Positions 13,470 to 20,237 of a DNA stretch of 22,599 nucleotides are shown here, piece by piece. The translations under genes were made by a program, and so were the position numbers. The stretch spans positions 24,470 to 47,068 of the forward strand of contig JAPLZI010000064.1 of assembly GCA_026395095.1 (NCBI GenBank), read 5' to 3'. The notes beneath the pieces are model-generated. The model did no database searches. It was not told the DNA's origin and was given only the letters and a program-made list of their open reading frames with translations. Position 1 is the stretch's first letter, and every line of letters begins with the position of its first letter. This DNA comes from Candidatus Tayloriibacteriota bacterium (GTDB lineage: Bacteria > Patescibacteriota > Minisyncoccia > Phycocordibacterales > PALSA-1337).

Positions 13470-13711
13470 TAGAGGATTGCAAGAAGCTTTTGAAACCGAA
13501 GCCGCTATTTTTCTTGATCAATGGCTACTCGGCGGGCTACTCGGCAGTCGCCTATGAAAATAATTTATTGTCTATCAAGGAAAAGTTTGGTGGAAATATA
13601 GAAATTGGGGAGTTGGCAATAGAAGAAAGCGTTGGCAAAGAAAATGCTGACAAGGAAATAGGGCCAAGACTTCTGCCGGCCGGAATTTTCGCTAGGTGGT
13701 CAGTAAAGTGA
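13454..13711 (+). pseudogene. C-terminal fragment of the RlmI-like methyltransferase
   Basis: Frame shifted by +2 relative to the upstream fragment. It reads NFLPLIEDCKKLLKPKPLFF, then LINGYSAGYS and, at the end, RLLPAGIFARW, the usual C-terminal motifs of this family (the lysine-rich helix, the LIN-YS strand and the LPAG-FARW end). A TTG at 13490 opens the frame, but there is no promoter or SD, so a separate protein is unlikely. The stop is 29 bases before folD. Confidence 0.7.
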
Positions 13712-13725
13712 TTTGTGTGAATTTA

Positions 13726-13734
13726 TGATATCTT
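13726..13734 (+). promoter_or_regulatory. Extended -10 promoter for folD
   Basis: TGA plus TATCTT (13729-13734), ending 6 bases before ATG 13741. An overlapping TATGAT (13724-13729) is a second candidate with an 11-base gap. Confidence 0.5.
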
Positions 13735-13740
13735 ATAGGT

Positions 13741-14607
13741 ATGTCAACTCTTATTCTAGACGGAAAAGCTGTGCGAGATGCTCGATTTACGGAGCTCAAA
13801 GCGCGGATTCAGGCACTCATAAAGCCACCGATTTTGGCTATTGTTCAGGTCGGCGACAGGGAGGACACGAATGCATACATCAAAGCCAAAATTACATTTG
13901 GTGAAAAGCTTGGAGTGGTTGTTAAGCATATCAAGCTTGATGAAAAAATATCTCAGCACGAATTAGTTGCAAAAGTTCGTGAATGTAACGAGGATGAGAA
14001 TATAAAAGGCATAATCATCCAACTGCCATTGCCAATTGCCATAGATCAGGACGCTGCCATAGAAGCGATTCTTCCGGCGAAGGATGTTGATGGCCTGACT
14101 GCATTCAATGTGAAGCAATGGCTAGAAGGTCGTGAAGAGGCCGTTCTTCCCGCTACGACTCGCGGTGTGAAGGAACTCCTAGAACATTACAAGATAGAAC
14201 TTTTCGGCAAACACGCGGTGATCGTCGGGCGTTCCATGCTCGTTGGCAAGCCTCTAGCCGCCCTTTGTCTCAATGAGAACGCTTTTGTCACTGTCTGTCA
14301 TTCGAAGACTGCTGATCTCGTGTCACAAACGAAGACAGCGGACGTCCTGATAGTAGCGGCAGGTAAGCCCAGGCTTATTGGCGCTGGCCACGTGCAAAAA
14401 GGGACTACTGTTATCGATGTCGGCATAAACACCGTAATAGGTGAAAAGCTTGAAGATGAGATCCCAGAGAAAAAGCTGGTTGGCGATGTTGATTTTGAAG
14501 CAGTAAAAGACATTGTTTCGGCGATCACGCCTGTTCCAGGCGGAGTTGGTCCGATGACGGTACTCGCACTTTTCGAAAATCTTGCGGATTTGTGCGTAAA
14601 AGGGTAA
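13741..14607 (+). CDS. folD: Methylenetetrahydrofolate dehydrogenase/methenyltetrahydrofolate cyclohydrolase
   Basis: Bifunctional enzyme converting 5,10-methylene-THF to 10-formyl-THF with NADP. Full length (288). The catalytic Tyr and Lys are in DTNAYIKAK (Y46, K50); IIIQLPLP and ILPAKDVDG carry the substrate-binding Asp; VIVGRSMLVGKPLA is the dinucleotide-binding turn; GTTVIDVGIN, GDVDF and TPVPGGVGPMT complete the pattern. It shares the C1 pool with glyA and thyA found later in the window. It is followed closely by the SIMPL gene; an in-frame GTG of that gene at 14592 would overlap folD by 16 bases. Confidence 0.98.
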   Translation: MSTLILDGKAVRDARFTELKARIQALIKPPILAIVQVGDREDTNAYIKAKITFGEKLGVVVKHIKLDEKISQHELVAKVRECNEDENIKGIIIQLPLPIAIDQDAAIEAILPAKDVDGLTAFNVKQWLEGREEAVLPATTRGVKELLEHYKIELFGKHAVIVGRSMLVGKPLAALCLNENAFVTVCHSKTADLVSQTKTADVLIVAAGKPRLIGAGHVQKGTTVIDVGINTVIGEKLEDEIPEKKLVGDVDFEAVKDIVSAITPVPGGVGPMTVLALFENLADLCVKG

Positions 14608-14645
14608 ATTTAATTACTAATAATTTAATAATAGATATCAATAAT

Positions 14646-15452
14646 ATGAATATTCCACAAAATTTTTGGACGACCTTAAAAGGACTCATCGCGATTCTCA
14701 TCGTATTTGTCATCATTCTTGGCATAGGTGCCATTAAGGTTATGAGCAATGTTGGGATAAATAATGCGACTGTAAGCACTATCAATGTTGATGGAACAGG
14801 GGATGCAATAGCAGTACCAGATATTGCCACCTTTACTTTCACTGTTTCTGAAACGGCAAAGACAGTTGTCGATGCCCAGACTAAGGCGACTACGAGGATT
14901 AATTCTGCCCTGAAGACAGTCCGCGATCAGGGTGTAGCTGACAAAGATATTTCTACACAGTCTTATAATATAAATCCGCATTATGATTATCAGACGGCTA
15001 TGTGTCCGGCAAGCTCTTCAGGTGTTGTCACTTATTGTCCAGGAGGCAAGAGCGTTCTTACCGGATATGATGTCAGCCAGAGCATTCAGATAAAGGTTCG
15101 AGATCTCACGAAAGCAGGAGCGATTCTGACATCTGTTGGTTCGTTGGGTGTGCAAAATGTGAACAGCTTGAGTTTTGCTGTTGATGAACCGGCCAAGGTT
15201 CAGGCCGATGCCCGGAATAAAGCGATCACCGACGCAAAATCAAAGGCAGATGTTTTGGCAAAGCAGCTAGGCGTTCGTCTCGTGCGTGTTGTAAGCTTTT
15301 CTGAAAGTAATGGTGGTTATCCTAGGCCGATGATGTATTCGGTCATGGGCAAAGGTGTGTCTGCGGAGGATTCTGCCCCAGTTTCGCCGGAGATTCCGAC
15401 GGGTGAACAGAAGATCACGAGTAATGTTTCGATCACGTATGAGATAAGGTAG
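14646..15452 (+). CDS. SIMPL (DUF541) domain protein, membrane-anchored
   Basis: 268 residues from ATG 14646. One N-terminal membrane helix (about residues 14-33) is followed by an exported SIMPL domain: the opening INVDGTGDAIAVPDIATFTF is the hallmark (V.G.G....PD.A), then TRINSALKTVRDQGVADKDI, the YDVSQSIQIKVRDL strand, SLSFAVDEP, and the helix DARNKAITDAKSKADVLAKQLGV. Such proteins form oligomeric assemblies at the envelope; the function is mostly unknown. The frame stays open to a GTG at 14592 inside folD, but that adds a polar stretch before the membrane helix and is less likely. The A+T-rich 38 bases after folD hold several -10-like sequences (AATAAT at 14627-14632). Confidence 0.88.
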   Translation: MNIPQNFWTTLKGLIAILIVFVIILGIGAIKVMSNVGINNATVSTINVDGTGDAIAVPDIATFTFTVSETAKTVVDAQTKATTRINSALKTVRDQGVADKDISTQSYNINPHYDYQTAMCPASSSGVVTYCPGGKSVLTGYDVSQSIQIKVRDLTKAGAILTSVGSLGVQNVNSLSFAVDEPAKVQADARNKAITDAKSKADVLAKQLGVRLVRVVSFSESNGGYPRPMMYSVMGKGVSAEDSAPVSPEIPTGEQKITSNVSITYEIR

Positions 15453-15467
15453 GGCCATTTATCGAAT

Positions 15468-15496
15468 TTGACTTGGTGTAATAATGGGTATATTAT
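15468..15496 (+). promoter_or_regulatory. Promoter of secE-nusG-rplK
   Basis: TTGACT -35 (15468-15473), exact 17-base spacer, TATTAT -10 (15491-15496). Predicted start near 15503, giving a leader of about 65 bases before secE, much longer than at most genes here. Confidence 0.65.
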
Positions 15497-15501
15497 AGGC
15501 T

Positions 15502-15549
15502 GGTTCCCCAACCGGGGTTTTTTAATACAAATCGGGCAAAATTGCCCGA
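15502..15549 (+). promoter_or_regulatory. Leader of secE operon: overlapping GC repeats with T6, then a second hairpin
   Basis: Just after the predicted start, blocks GGTT (15502-15505), CCCC (15506-15509), AACC (15510-15513), GGGG (15514-15517), then T6 (15518-15523). CCCC/GGGG can form a short terminator-like stem, while GGTT/AACC or AACC/GGTT (15516-15519) would prevent it. Next, TCGGGCAA (15532-15539) pairs with TTGCCCGA (15542-15549). This may be an attenuator for the operon or simply the terminator of the SIMPL gene placed after a promoter. Confidence 0.45.
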
Positions 15550-15567
15550 AATCAACTACTTAAAATC

Positions 15568-15744
15568 ATGAAACTCGGCGAATATATAAAAGCAACACAA
15601 GCAGAAATGATCCATGTAAATTGGCCTACCCGCGAACAGACCATTCGTTTTACGGTGGCGGTGATCTTGGTTTCTATTGCTACGGCGATACTTCTGGGCG
15701 TCTCTGATTTCGTCTTTGGACGGTTGCTCACGCTCTTTTTCTAG
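15568..15744 (+). CDS. secE: Preprotein translocase subunit SecE
   Basis: 58 residues, one membrane helix. The start MKLGEYIKATQAEMIHVNWP followed by TREQTIRFT is the classic SecE amphipathic helix with the 'E...V.WP(T/S)R.E' motif; the hydrophobic helix VAVILVSIATAILLG and a short tail (FGRLLTLFF) follow. It clamps SecY in the protein-export channel. Position directly before nusG and rplK is the conserved bacterial order. The gene is short and easily missed by automatic calling. ATG follows the hairpin leader by 18 bases; no SD is seen. Confidence 0.95.
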   Translation: MKLGEYIKATQAEMIHVNWPTREQTIRFTVAVILVSIATAILLGVSDFVFGRLLTLFF

Positions 15745-15786
15745 TCTCTTGTTTTTCAATTATTTTATTATTCTATTTTTCTAATC

Positions 15787-16332
15787 ATGACCAAACAACA
15801 AATTTCAGGTGAAAGAAATTGGTACGCCATTCATACCTACGCTGGTTATGAAAATGCCGTTGCCCGCAATCTGAAACAGCGCATCGAATCTCTCGGCATG
15901 GAAGGTAAGATTTTTGCCGTCGTGGTTCCTACGGAAAAAAAGATCAAGGTCAAGGCTGGCAAGCGCGTAGAGGAAGAAGAGAAGATTTATCCGGGTTATG
16001 TTCTAGTAGATATGGTCGTGACTGATGATTCCTGGTATGTGGTCCGCAATACCCCTCGTGTCACTGGTTTCGTTGGTTCCGGAGTTCATCCAGTGCCACT
16101 CGATAAGTCCGAAGTCGACTCTTTGTTCGCACGAATGCAAAAAGGCGATATGGAACACGCCATAGACCTTTCTATAGGTGATCTAGTCAAGGTTGCCGAC
16201 GGTCCATTCAAGGACTTTGAAGGCAAGGTTGGCGAAGTCGATACCCAGCGTGGCAAGATAAAAGTTCTAGTTTCCATGTTCGGTCGAGAAACCCCAGTCG
16301 AACTCGATTTCTTGCAAGTAAAAAAAGTTTAA
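15787..16332 (+). CDS. nusG: Transcription termination/antitermination protein NusG
   Basis: 181 residues: an NGN domain (NWYAIHTYAGYENAVARNLK at the start, IYPGYVLVDMV, and VRNTPRVTGFVG) followed by a KOW domain (IGDLVKVADGPFKDFEGKVG and on to VELDFLQVKKV). It binds RNA polymerase and, in many bacteria, links it to the ribosome or Rho. It begins 42 bases after secE in a T-rich gap; a TATTTT at 15774-15779 lies 7 bases before the ATG and may give a second transcript. Confidence 0.98.
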   Translation: MTKQQISGERNWYAIHTYAGYENAVARNLKQRIESLGMEGKIFAVVVPTEKKIKVKAGKRVEEEEKIYPGYVLVDMVVTDDSWYVVRNTPRVTGFVGSGVHPVPLDKSEVDSLFARMQKGDMEHAIDLSIGDLVKVADGPFKDFEGKVGEVDTQRGKIKVLVSMFGRETPVELDFLQVKKV

Positions 16333-16356
16333 GGTAGTCTTCTAATTCACACTCAA

Positions 16357-16779
16357 ATGGCTAAAAAAATCGTCAAAAAAGTAAAAGTCACAGCACCGGC
16401 CGGAAAAGCAACCCCAGCCCCACCTTTGGGCCCTACATTGGGCCAGGCGGGCGTTAATATCGGCGATTTTACCAAGAAATTCAATGAGGCTACGAAAGGT
16501 ATGATGGGCGATATGATCCCGGTTGTTATCACCGTTTATGAGGATCGTACTTATGATTTTGTCCTGAAAACTCCGCCGACCTCCAGTTTGATTCTCAAGG
16601 CTCTTGGCAAAGAAAAGGGTTCAGGCAAACCGAATACTTCTAAGGTGGGTACACTCTCGAAGGCTCAACTCAAGGAAATTGCTACGAAGAAAATCCCTGA
16701 CCTAAATACGGACAATGTCGAAGCCGCCATGAAGGTCGTGGCAGGCACAGCGAGACAGATGGGAGTCGAGGTTAAGTAA
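16357..16779 (+). CDS. rplK: 50S ribosomal protein L11
   Basis: 140 residues, full length. N-terminal KKVKVTAPAGKATPAPPLGP with the conserved prolines, GPTLGQAGVNIGDFTKKFN, and the C-terminal rRNA-binding domain (TPPTSSLILKALGKEKGSG, then AMKVVAGTARQMGVEV). Forms the GTPase-associated centre with L10/L12. A TCTAAT at 16341-16346 may add an internal promoter. Unusually, rplA does not follow: a terminator and a convergent gene come directly after. Confidence 0.98.
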   Translation: MAKKIVKKVKVTAPAGKATPAPPLGPTLGQAGVNIGDFTKKFNEATKGMMGDMIPVVITVYEDRTYDFVLKTPPTSSLILKALGKEKGSGKPNTSKVGTLSKAQLKEIATKKIPDLNTDNVEAAMKVVAGTARQMGVEVK

Positions 16780-16804
16780 TTCTGGCTCAAATAGAGTTTA
16801 ATAT

Positions 16805-16836
16805 AAAAAAACGCCAACCTGCTGAGGTTGGCGTTT
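16805..16836. terminator. Bidirectional terminator between rplK and the HD gene
   Basis: Perfect 9-bp stem ACGCCAACC (16811-16819) / GGTTGGCGT (16826-16834) with a 6-base loop. An A run before it and T bases after it let it work in both directions; the minus-strand T run is the longer. It separates two convergent genes. Confidence 0.9.
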
Positions 16837-16868
16837 AGCGTTAAGGAAGTTCGAGGGTGACTTCGGTA

Positions 16869-17660
16869 TCAGTCAAATTCGAATAGTTCCAACTGTTTCT
16901 TTGTCGGGCCGGTGGCGCCTTGACCATGATAGTGGGCGGCCATATCCGCAATAAATTCTCGTACCTGCTGTGTCCAAATGACTTGTCCGAAACCAGGGAA
17001 TTCTATCGCTATCTGGTCCAACATACTGACATGTCTGGCAGACACGCACGGCAGCATCTCTTTGACACCGCGTTCAACCGTACCCTCATAGGCGGAGTAG
17101 AGGTAATCGAGCATCTCAATTCCCTTGAAGAAAAGTGCCTCCAGCTTCTTTTCCACGGCGAGTCTGGCCATTATGGCACGAGCTTCTGCAGGGAAGCATT
17201 CGGCATTTCTCAAACATGTCTGCAGGAGAAACGCTTCTTGATATACGGTCCATAGTGGGTATTGGCTGAACATTTTCTCGAACACTAAGTACTCTTTAAA
17301 GTCATCCGAATCTTTCTTTTTCGTTGCTGCAACATCCATTTTCCTTATCGGCTCAGAGAAGTCGTGGATTCTCCCGACGCGCAAGAGTAACTCGCGATCA
17401 AGTTCAAAGCCGGCGGCTCTCATGAGAAGGGATTTCTCGTCGACGAGCCAGGAGACCGATACCATGTGCTCGAATATTCCTTGCTTTCGCAATTCCGGAA
17501 ATTCTGCACACCAAGCCCCCCATCTGGTCATGTCGCCGTTCAATTGACTGGCTCGCCAGATTCTATAGGAATGGCCAAAATGACCACCGTTAGCTATGGT
17601 GACTCCATCTATCTCTAAAGAGCCATCGCCAGTATTGTCATCAGAAGATGAATTGTTCAT
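16869..17660 (-). CDS. HD-domain phosphohydrolase (YfbR-like)
   Basis: 263 residues. HD metal ligands: H65 (GIFEHMVSVSWLVDE), H99-D100 (LLLRVGRIHDFSEPI) and D185 (FFKGIEMLDYLYSAY). The EH...HDxxE...D pattern with this spacing is like YfbR, a 5'-deoxynucleotidase acting on dNMPs, and related HD hydrolases. Both ends are longer than in YfbR; the C-terminal ~70 residues are not recognised. It lies 36 bases downstream of the dihydrofolate reductase gene on the same strand and is probably co-transcribed with it, which supports a role in deoxynucleotide balance (inference). The TATACT next to the ATG is too close to serve a leaderless start. Confidence 0.7.
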   Translation of the reverse strand: MNNSSSDDNTGDGSLEIDGVTIANGGHFGHSYRIWRASQLNGDMTRWGAWCAEFPELRKQGIFEHMVSVSWLVDEKSLLMRAAGFELDRELLLRVGRIHDFSEPIRKMDVAATKKKDSDDFKEYLVFEKMFSQYPLWTVYQEAFLLQTCLRNAECFPAEARAIMARLAVEKKLEALFFKGIEMLDYLYSAYEGTVERGVKEMLPCVSARHVSMLDQIAIEFPGFGQVIWTQQVREFIADMAAHYHGQGATGPTKKQLELFEFD

Positions 17661-17696
17661 AAGTATATTTGGTTGTGATTTCGTCTGACAGGAATC

Positions 17697-18212
17697 CTAT
17701 ACCAAAGCCTCGTTGTTTACAACAGAATAATCTAGGAGAACTGTGCCTCCCGGTGTGGATTCTATTTTGTCTAATTTCAGTTTCTGGTTCATGTCTTCCT
17801 TGAATAGTTTTATACCATCGCCAAAAACCACCGGCTCGATGGTGAGATAAAGTTTGTTCACTAAGCCGGACTTCATGAACATTGTGTATATCTGCGAACC
17901 TCCGCAAATGGCGACTTCCTTGAAACCTCGTTCCTCAAGCTCTTTGAGCAGGTCAGCTGGGCTTTTCATAGTGATTTCGACGCCTTCGGGCAGGTTTTCT
18001 ATGGGTGTAGGTGAATAAACGATATTTAGACGGTCTTTGAGCGGTCTGCCGATGGTGAACCATGTATTCTGGCCCATAACGACTACACCAGCGCGTTTGG
18101 TGATCTCGATAAAGCGTTTCTTGTCTTCCTTGCTGGTCCAAGTGGCCGCGTGCGCTGAATTCTTACCGATATATCCGTCGGCGGTGAGGCATGAAATAAT
18201 AAAGCAGTTCAT
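17697..18212 (-). CDS. Dihydrofolate reductase family protein
   Basis: 171 residues from ATG 18212; the frame is open to 18251 but the TATGAT at 18222-18227 excludes the longer start. The DHFR fold is clear: MNCFIISCLTADGYIGKNSA, W-T-S-K-E-D where Asp sits five residues after Trp like the catalytic Asp27 of E. coli FolA, VVVMGQNTWFTIGRPLKDRL (NADPH site), and AICGGSQIYTMFM. The opening part also resembles RibD C-terminal reductases, so a pteridine or pyrimidine reductase is possible. Thymidylate synthase in the same block supports true DHFR: ThyA makes dihydrofolate that must be recycled. Confidence 0.85.
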   Translation of the reverse strand: MNCFIISCLTADGYIGKNSAHAATWTSKEDKKRFIEITKRAGVVVMGQNTWFTIGRPLKDRLNIVYSPTPIENLPEGVEITMKSPADLLKELEERGFKEVAICGGSQIYTMFMKSGLVNKLYLTIEPVVFGDGIKLFKEDMNQKLKLDKIESTPGGTVLLDYSVVNNEALV

Positions 18213-18221
18213 AGTGGGGTA

Positions 18222-18230
18222 ATCATAACA
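18222..18230 (-). promoter_or_regulatory. Extended -10 promoter for the dihydrofolate reductase gene
   Basis: Minus strand TGT plus TATGAT (plus 18222-18227), ending 9 bases before ATG 18212. It diverges from the promoter at 18283-18288. Confidence 0.55.
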
Positions 18231-18282
18231 TTTAGATACAAAACTGTGCACATGTCATCATTGCGTTTGAATTACGGAGGTT

Positions 18283-18288
18283 TATAAT
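18283..18288 (+). promoter_or_regulatory. TATAAT -10 for the nucleotidyltransferase-deaminase operon
   Basis: Perfect TATAAT ending 7 bases before ATG 18296; TTGCGT (18261-18266) lies 16 bases upstream as a possible -35. Confidence 0.6.
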
Positions 18289-18295
18289 TCACCCC

Positions 18296-18919
18296 ATGTC
18301 CCCAATCGTGCCGAACAATAATGTTGTGAAGACAACAGTAAAGAATCTTCTTTCACAAAGCACGAATCTAGAGCAGAGATTTATTCCGAACTACAAAGAG
18401 CTAGATAAGATCGTCCAAACATTCAAACAGATGGGTTACAGGGTCGTACTCACACAGGGTGTCTATGATCTCATCCATGAAGGGCATGCCGCGTATCTAG
18501 AAACTGCCAAGGCGCAGGGTGATGTTCTCATTGTCGGTGTGGATTCTGACGAACTCACTAGGAAACGCAAAGGTCCGGAGAGGCCGATAGTTCCGCAAGA
18601 AGAGCGTCTGAAGATGCTTGTGCACCTCCGCCATGTGGATGTGGTAACGCTCCGCAACGTGGCTGACGATATTGGCGATCTGATTCGCCTGGTTAAGCCG
18701 GATGTATTGGTTGTTTCCAAATCTACGACTGATTTTAGCCGTAAAATGGCAAATGAATATGTGGATTTTTGCGGGAAGATAGTAACTTTGCCGCCACAGG
18801 CTACGACGACCACTTCAGCGCGTATCCGCAATCTCACCATCGAAGGTGCCGAGAAACTCGCAAAGAAAGTTTCCGAACTCACGCAGGAATTTCTGGTCGA
18901 CATTCGTAAGGGGTCATGA
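18296..18919 (+). CDS. Cytidylyltransferase-like nucleotidyltransferase
   Basis: 207 residues. A HIGH-type nucleotidyltransferase domain: VVLTQGVYDLIHEGHAAYLE with H61-E-G-H64 binding the nucleotide phosphates, DVLIVGVDSDELTRKRKGPERPIVP with the strand-loop seen in RfaE2/TagD-like enzymes, ERLKMLVHLRHVDVV, and TTTTSARIRNL in place of the usual ISSTxI signature. About 45 extra N-terminal residues precede the domain. The substrate is unknown; sugar phosphate, glycerol phosphate or FMN (archaeal RibL-type) activation are all family possibilities. Its last 4 bases overlap the start of the deaminase fusion gene (ATGA), so the two are translationally coupled. Confidence 0.85.
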   Translation: MSPIVPNNNVVKTTVKNLLSQSTNLEQRFIPNYKELDKIVQTFKQMGYRVVLTQGVYDLIHEGHAAYLETAKAQGDVLIVGVDSDELTRKRKGPERPIVPQEERLKMLVHLRHVDVVTLRNVADDIGDLIRLVKPDVLVVSKSTTDFSRKMANEYVDFCGKIVTLPPQATTTTSARIRNLTIEGAEKLAKKVSELTQEFLVDIRKGS

Positions 18920-19782
18920 GTCCGGCCAAAGTCATGAATGTTCAGAAAGCTATGCCCGAATCAAAAACAGCCGTTGTCGCATTCGTGCCAGTCATCCACA
19001 AGGGCTATGTGGATTTTTTTAATGCGCATCCGGGGGATATTTGGATTTTTGGAACTAGTTTGATAAAACAATATGTACATTTAACTAGGGACTTGAGGAC
19101 GATCGATCCAAATCAAGCACTTTTTGCCCTGAAGGCCATTTTTCCTGATCGCAAAATAAGTGTGTTAGAACAATTCGAACTAAATAATTGGAAATATGAT
19201 ATGACGATAATGCCGGAGGATGAGGTTTGTGAAGATTTAGCGGCCAAAAATTTATCAGGAAAAAAGTTCAAGTTTGTAAAAACTTTTTTGAGGTGGAATA
19301 GAGTCATCACTTTTAAAGAGAATGAAATAGACCCAAAAAGGCATATAACTAGAGCTAATTTCGACAGAGAGGTCATGGCTGAGGCATTCAGAGAGACAGA
19401 AAAAAGTGCAGATTGGTGGAGACAGGTTGCAGCAGTCGCTGTTAAGGATGGAAAAGTGTTGATCAAGGCCCACAATCATCATATGCCAACAGATTTCCAC
19501 TTAGCCGTTAACGGTGATCCTCGTAGTAATTTTGATGCTGGTCAGCATGGGGACATCTATACCTCCATTCATGCCGAAGCTGAAGTGATAGCTAGTGCTG
19601 CCGAAAAAGGTTTGAGTCTAAAAGGTGCATCCTTATATTCAACAACATTTCCATGTCCAAACTGTGCTCGACTTATTGCCCAGGCGGGAATTAAAAAAGT
19701 TTTTTACTCAAAAGGATATTCGGTTTTAGATGCCGAAAGAATTCTCGAACATTTTGGGGTGGAGATTGTGATGGTGCAGTAA
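18916..19782 (+). CDS. Fusion: degenerate nucleotidyltransferase-like domain + dCMP deaminase-like domain
   Basis: 288 residues. The C-terminal half (about 165-288) is a cytidine/dCMP deaminase fold: VAAVAVKDGKVLIKAHNHHM, zinc ligands H219 (IHAEAEV, with catalytic E221), C247 and C250 (TTFPCPNCARLIAQAGI), and KVFYSKGYSVLDAERIL. This layout is closest to deoxycytidylate deaminase. The N-terminal half (about 17-155) begins AVVAFVPVIHKGYVDFFNAH and DIWIFGTSLI, which tracks the HxGH strand-loop-helix of the preceding gene, with HKGY in place of HEGH. So it may be an inactive or altered nucleotidyltransferase domain. The 4-base overlap with the upstream gene and the shared fold suggest duplication followed by fusion. 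An SD-like AAGGGG precedes the ATG. Confidence 0.8.
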   Translation: MSPAKVMNVQKAMPESKTAVVAFVPVIHKGYVDFFNAHPGDIWIFGTSLIKQYVHLTRDLRTIDPNQALFALKAIFPDRKISVLEQFELNNWKYDMTIMPEDEVCEDLAAKNLSGKKFKFVKTFLRWNRVITFKENEIDPKRHITRANFDREVMAEAFRETEKSADWWRQVAAVAVKDGKVLIKAHNHHMPTDFHLAVNGDPRSNFDAGQHGDIYTSIHAEAEVIASAAEKGLSLKGASLYSTTFPCPNCARLIAQAGIKKVFYSKGYSVLDAERILEHFGVEIVMVQ

Positions 19783-19784
19783 AG

Positions 19785-20237
19785 TTATCCTATTCTCATC
19801 ACCAGTCCCTTCACCTTGTCATATGCCGGATCATCAGGATTCGACTGTACGATGTGTGCGTGAAGATGTGAAACTGATGCCCCAGTGAATTTTGTTTCAC
19901 CGAAGCGCATGATGAGCGTCCCGCCGGTTATTTTACGGTCGGCCACCTCTTTGATAAATATTTCCATCAATTCATGCCAGGCGGGAGGCGAAACCTGATC
20001 AATATGCGTGATATGTTCAATATGAATAATCAGTCGATGATGTAAGGATGGCTTATAAGGGTACATATTGTCTGTAACCACCCAAAATTTCTTGGTTTCA
20101 AAAGGCTTTTTGTGGTATTCGGCCAGATGCTCTGGGCAAAAAGGGCAGACGCCATCATCCGCGATTTTGCTTATGACCTTCGCGTATTCATCCCTAACTG
20201 GAAGTTGGGTATTGCTCTTATTTACAAATTTACTCAT
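19785..20237 (-). CDS. HIT family protein with N-terminal CxxC
   Basis: 150 residues. HIT signature H124-L-H126-A-H128 (SVSHLHAHIVQ) near the C-terminus; H126 would form the nucleotidyl-His intermediate. An N-terminal C31-P-F-C34 begins a zinc site, as in Fhit/GalT-like relatives. LHHRLIIHIEHI is the usual strand before the helix. Such proteins hydrolyse or transfer nucleoside monophosphates. Its ATG overlaps the thyA stop by 4 bases (ATGA), so it is the second gene of a thyA operon. Its stop lies 2 bases from the end of the convergent deaminase gene. Confidence 0.88.
   Translation of the reverse strand: MSKFVNKSNTQLPVRDEYAKVISKIADDGVCPFCPEHLAEYHKKPFETKKFWVVTDNMYPYKPSLHHRLIIHIEHITHIDQVSPPAWHELMEIFIKEVADRKITGGTLIMRFGETKFTGASVSHLHAHIVQSNPDDPAYDKVKGLVMRIG

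Noticed and set aside
14592..14645. GTG 14592 start for the SIMPL protein
   Set aside because: It overlaps folD and adds a polar stretch before the membrane helix; ATG 14646 gives a normal N-terminus.
17662..17667. TATACT as promoter for the HD gene (minus strand)
   Set aside because: Only one base separates it from the ATG, so transcription would start inside the gene; co-transcription with the DHFR-family gene is simpler.
18276..18280. GGAGG as Shine-Dalgarno for the 18296 gene
   Set aside because: It lies 15 bases before the ATG, too far, and upstream of the TATAAT, so it would not be in the mRNA.
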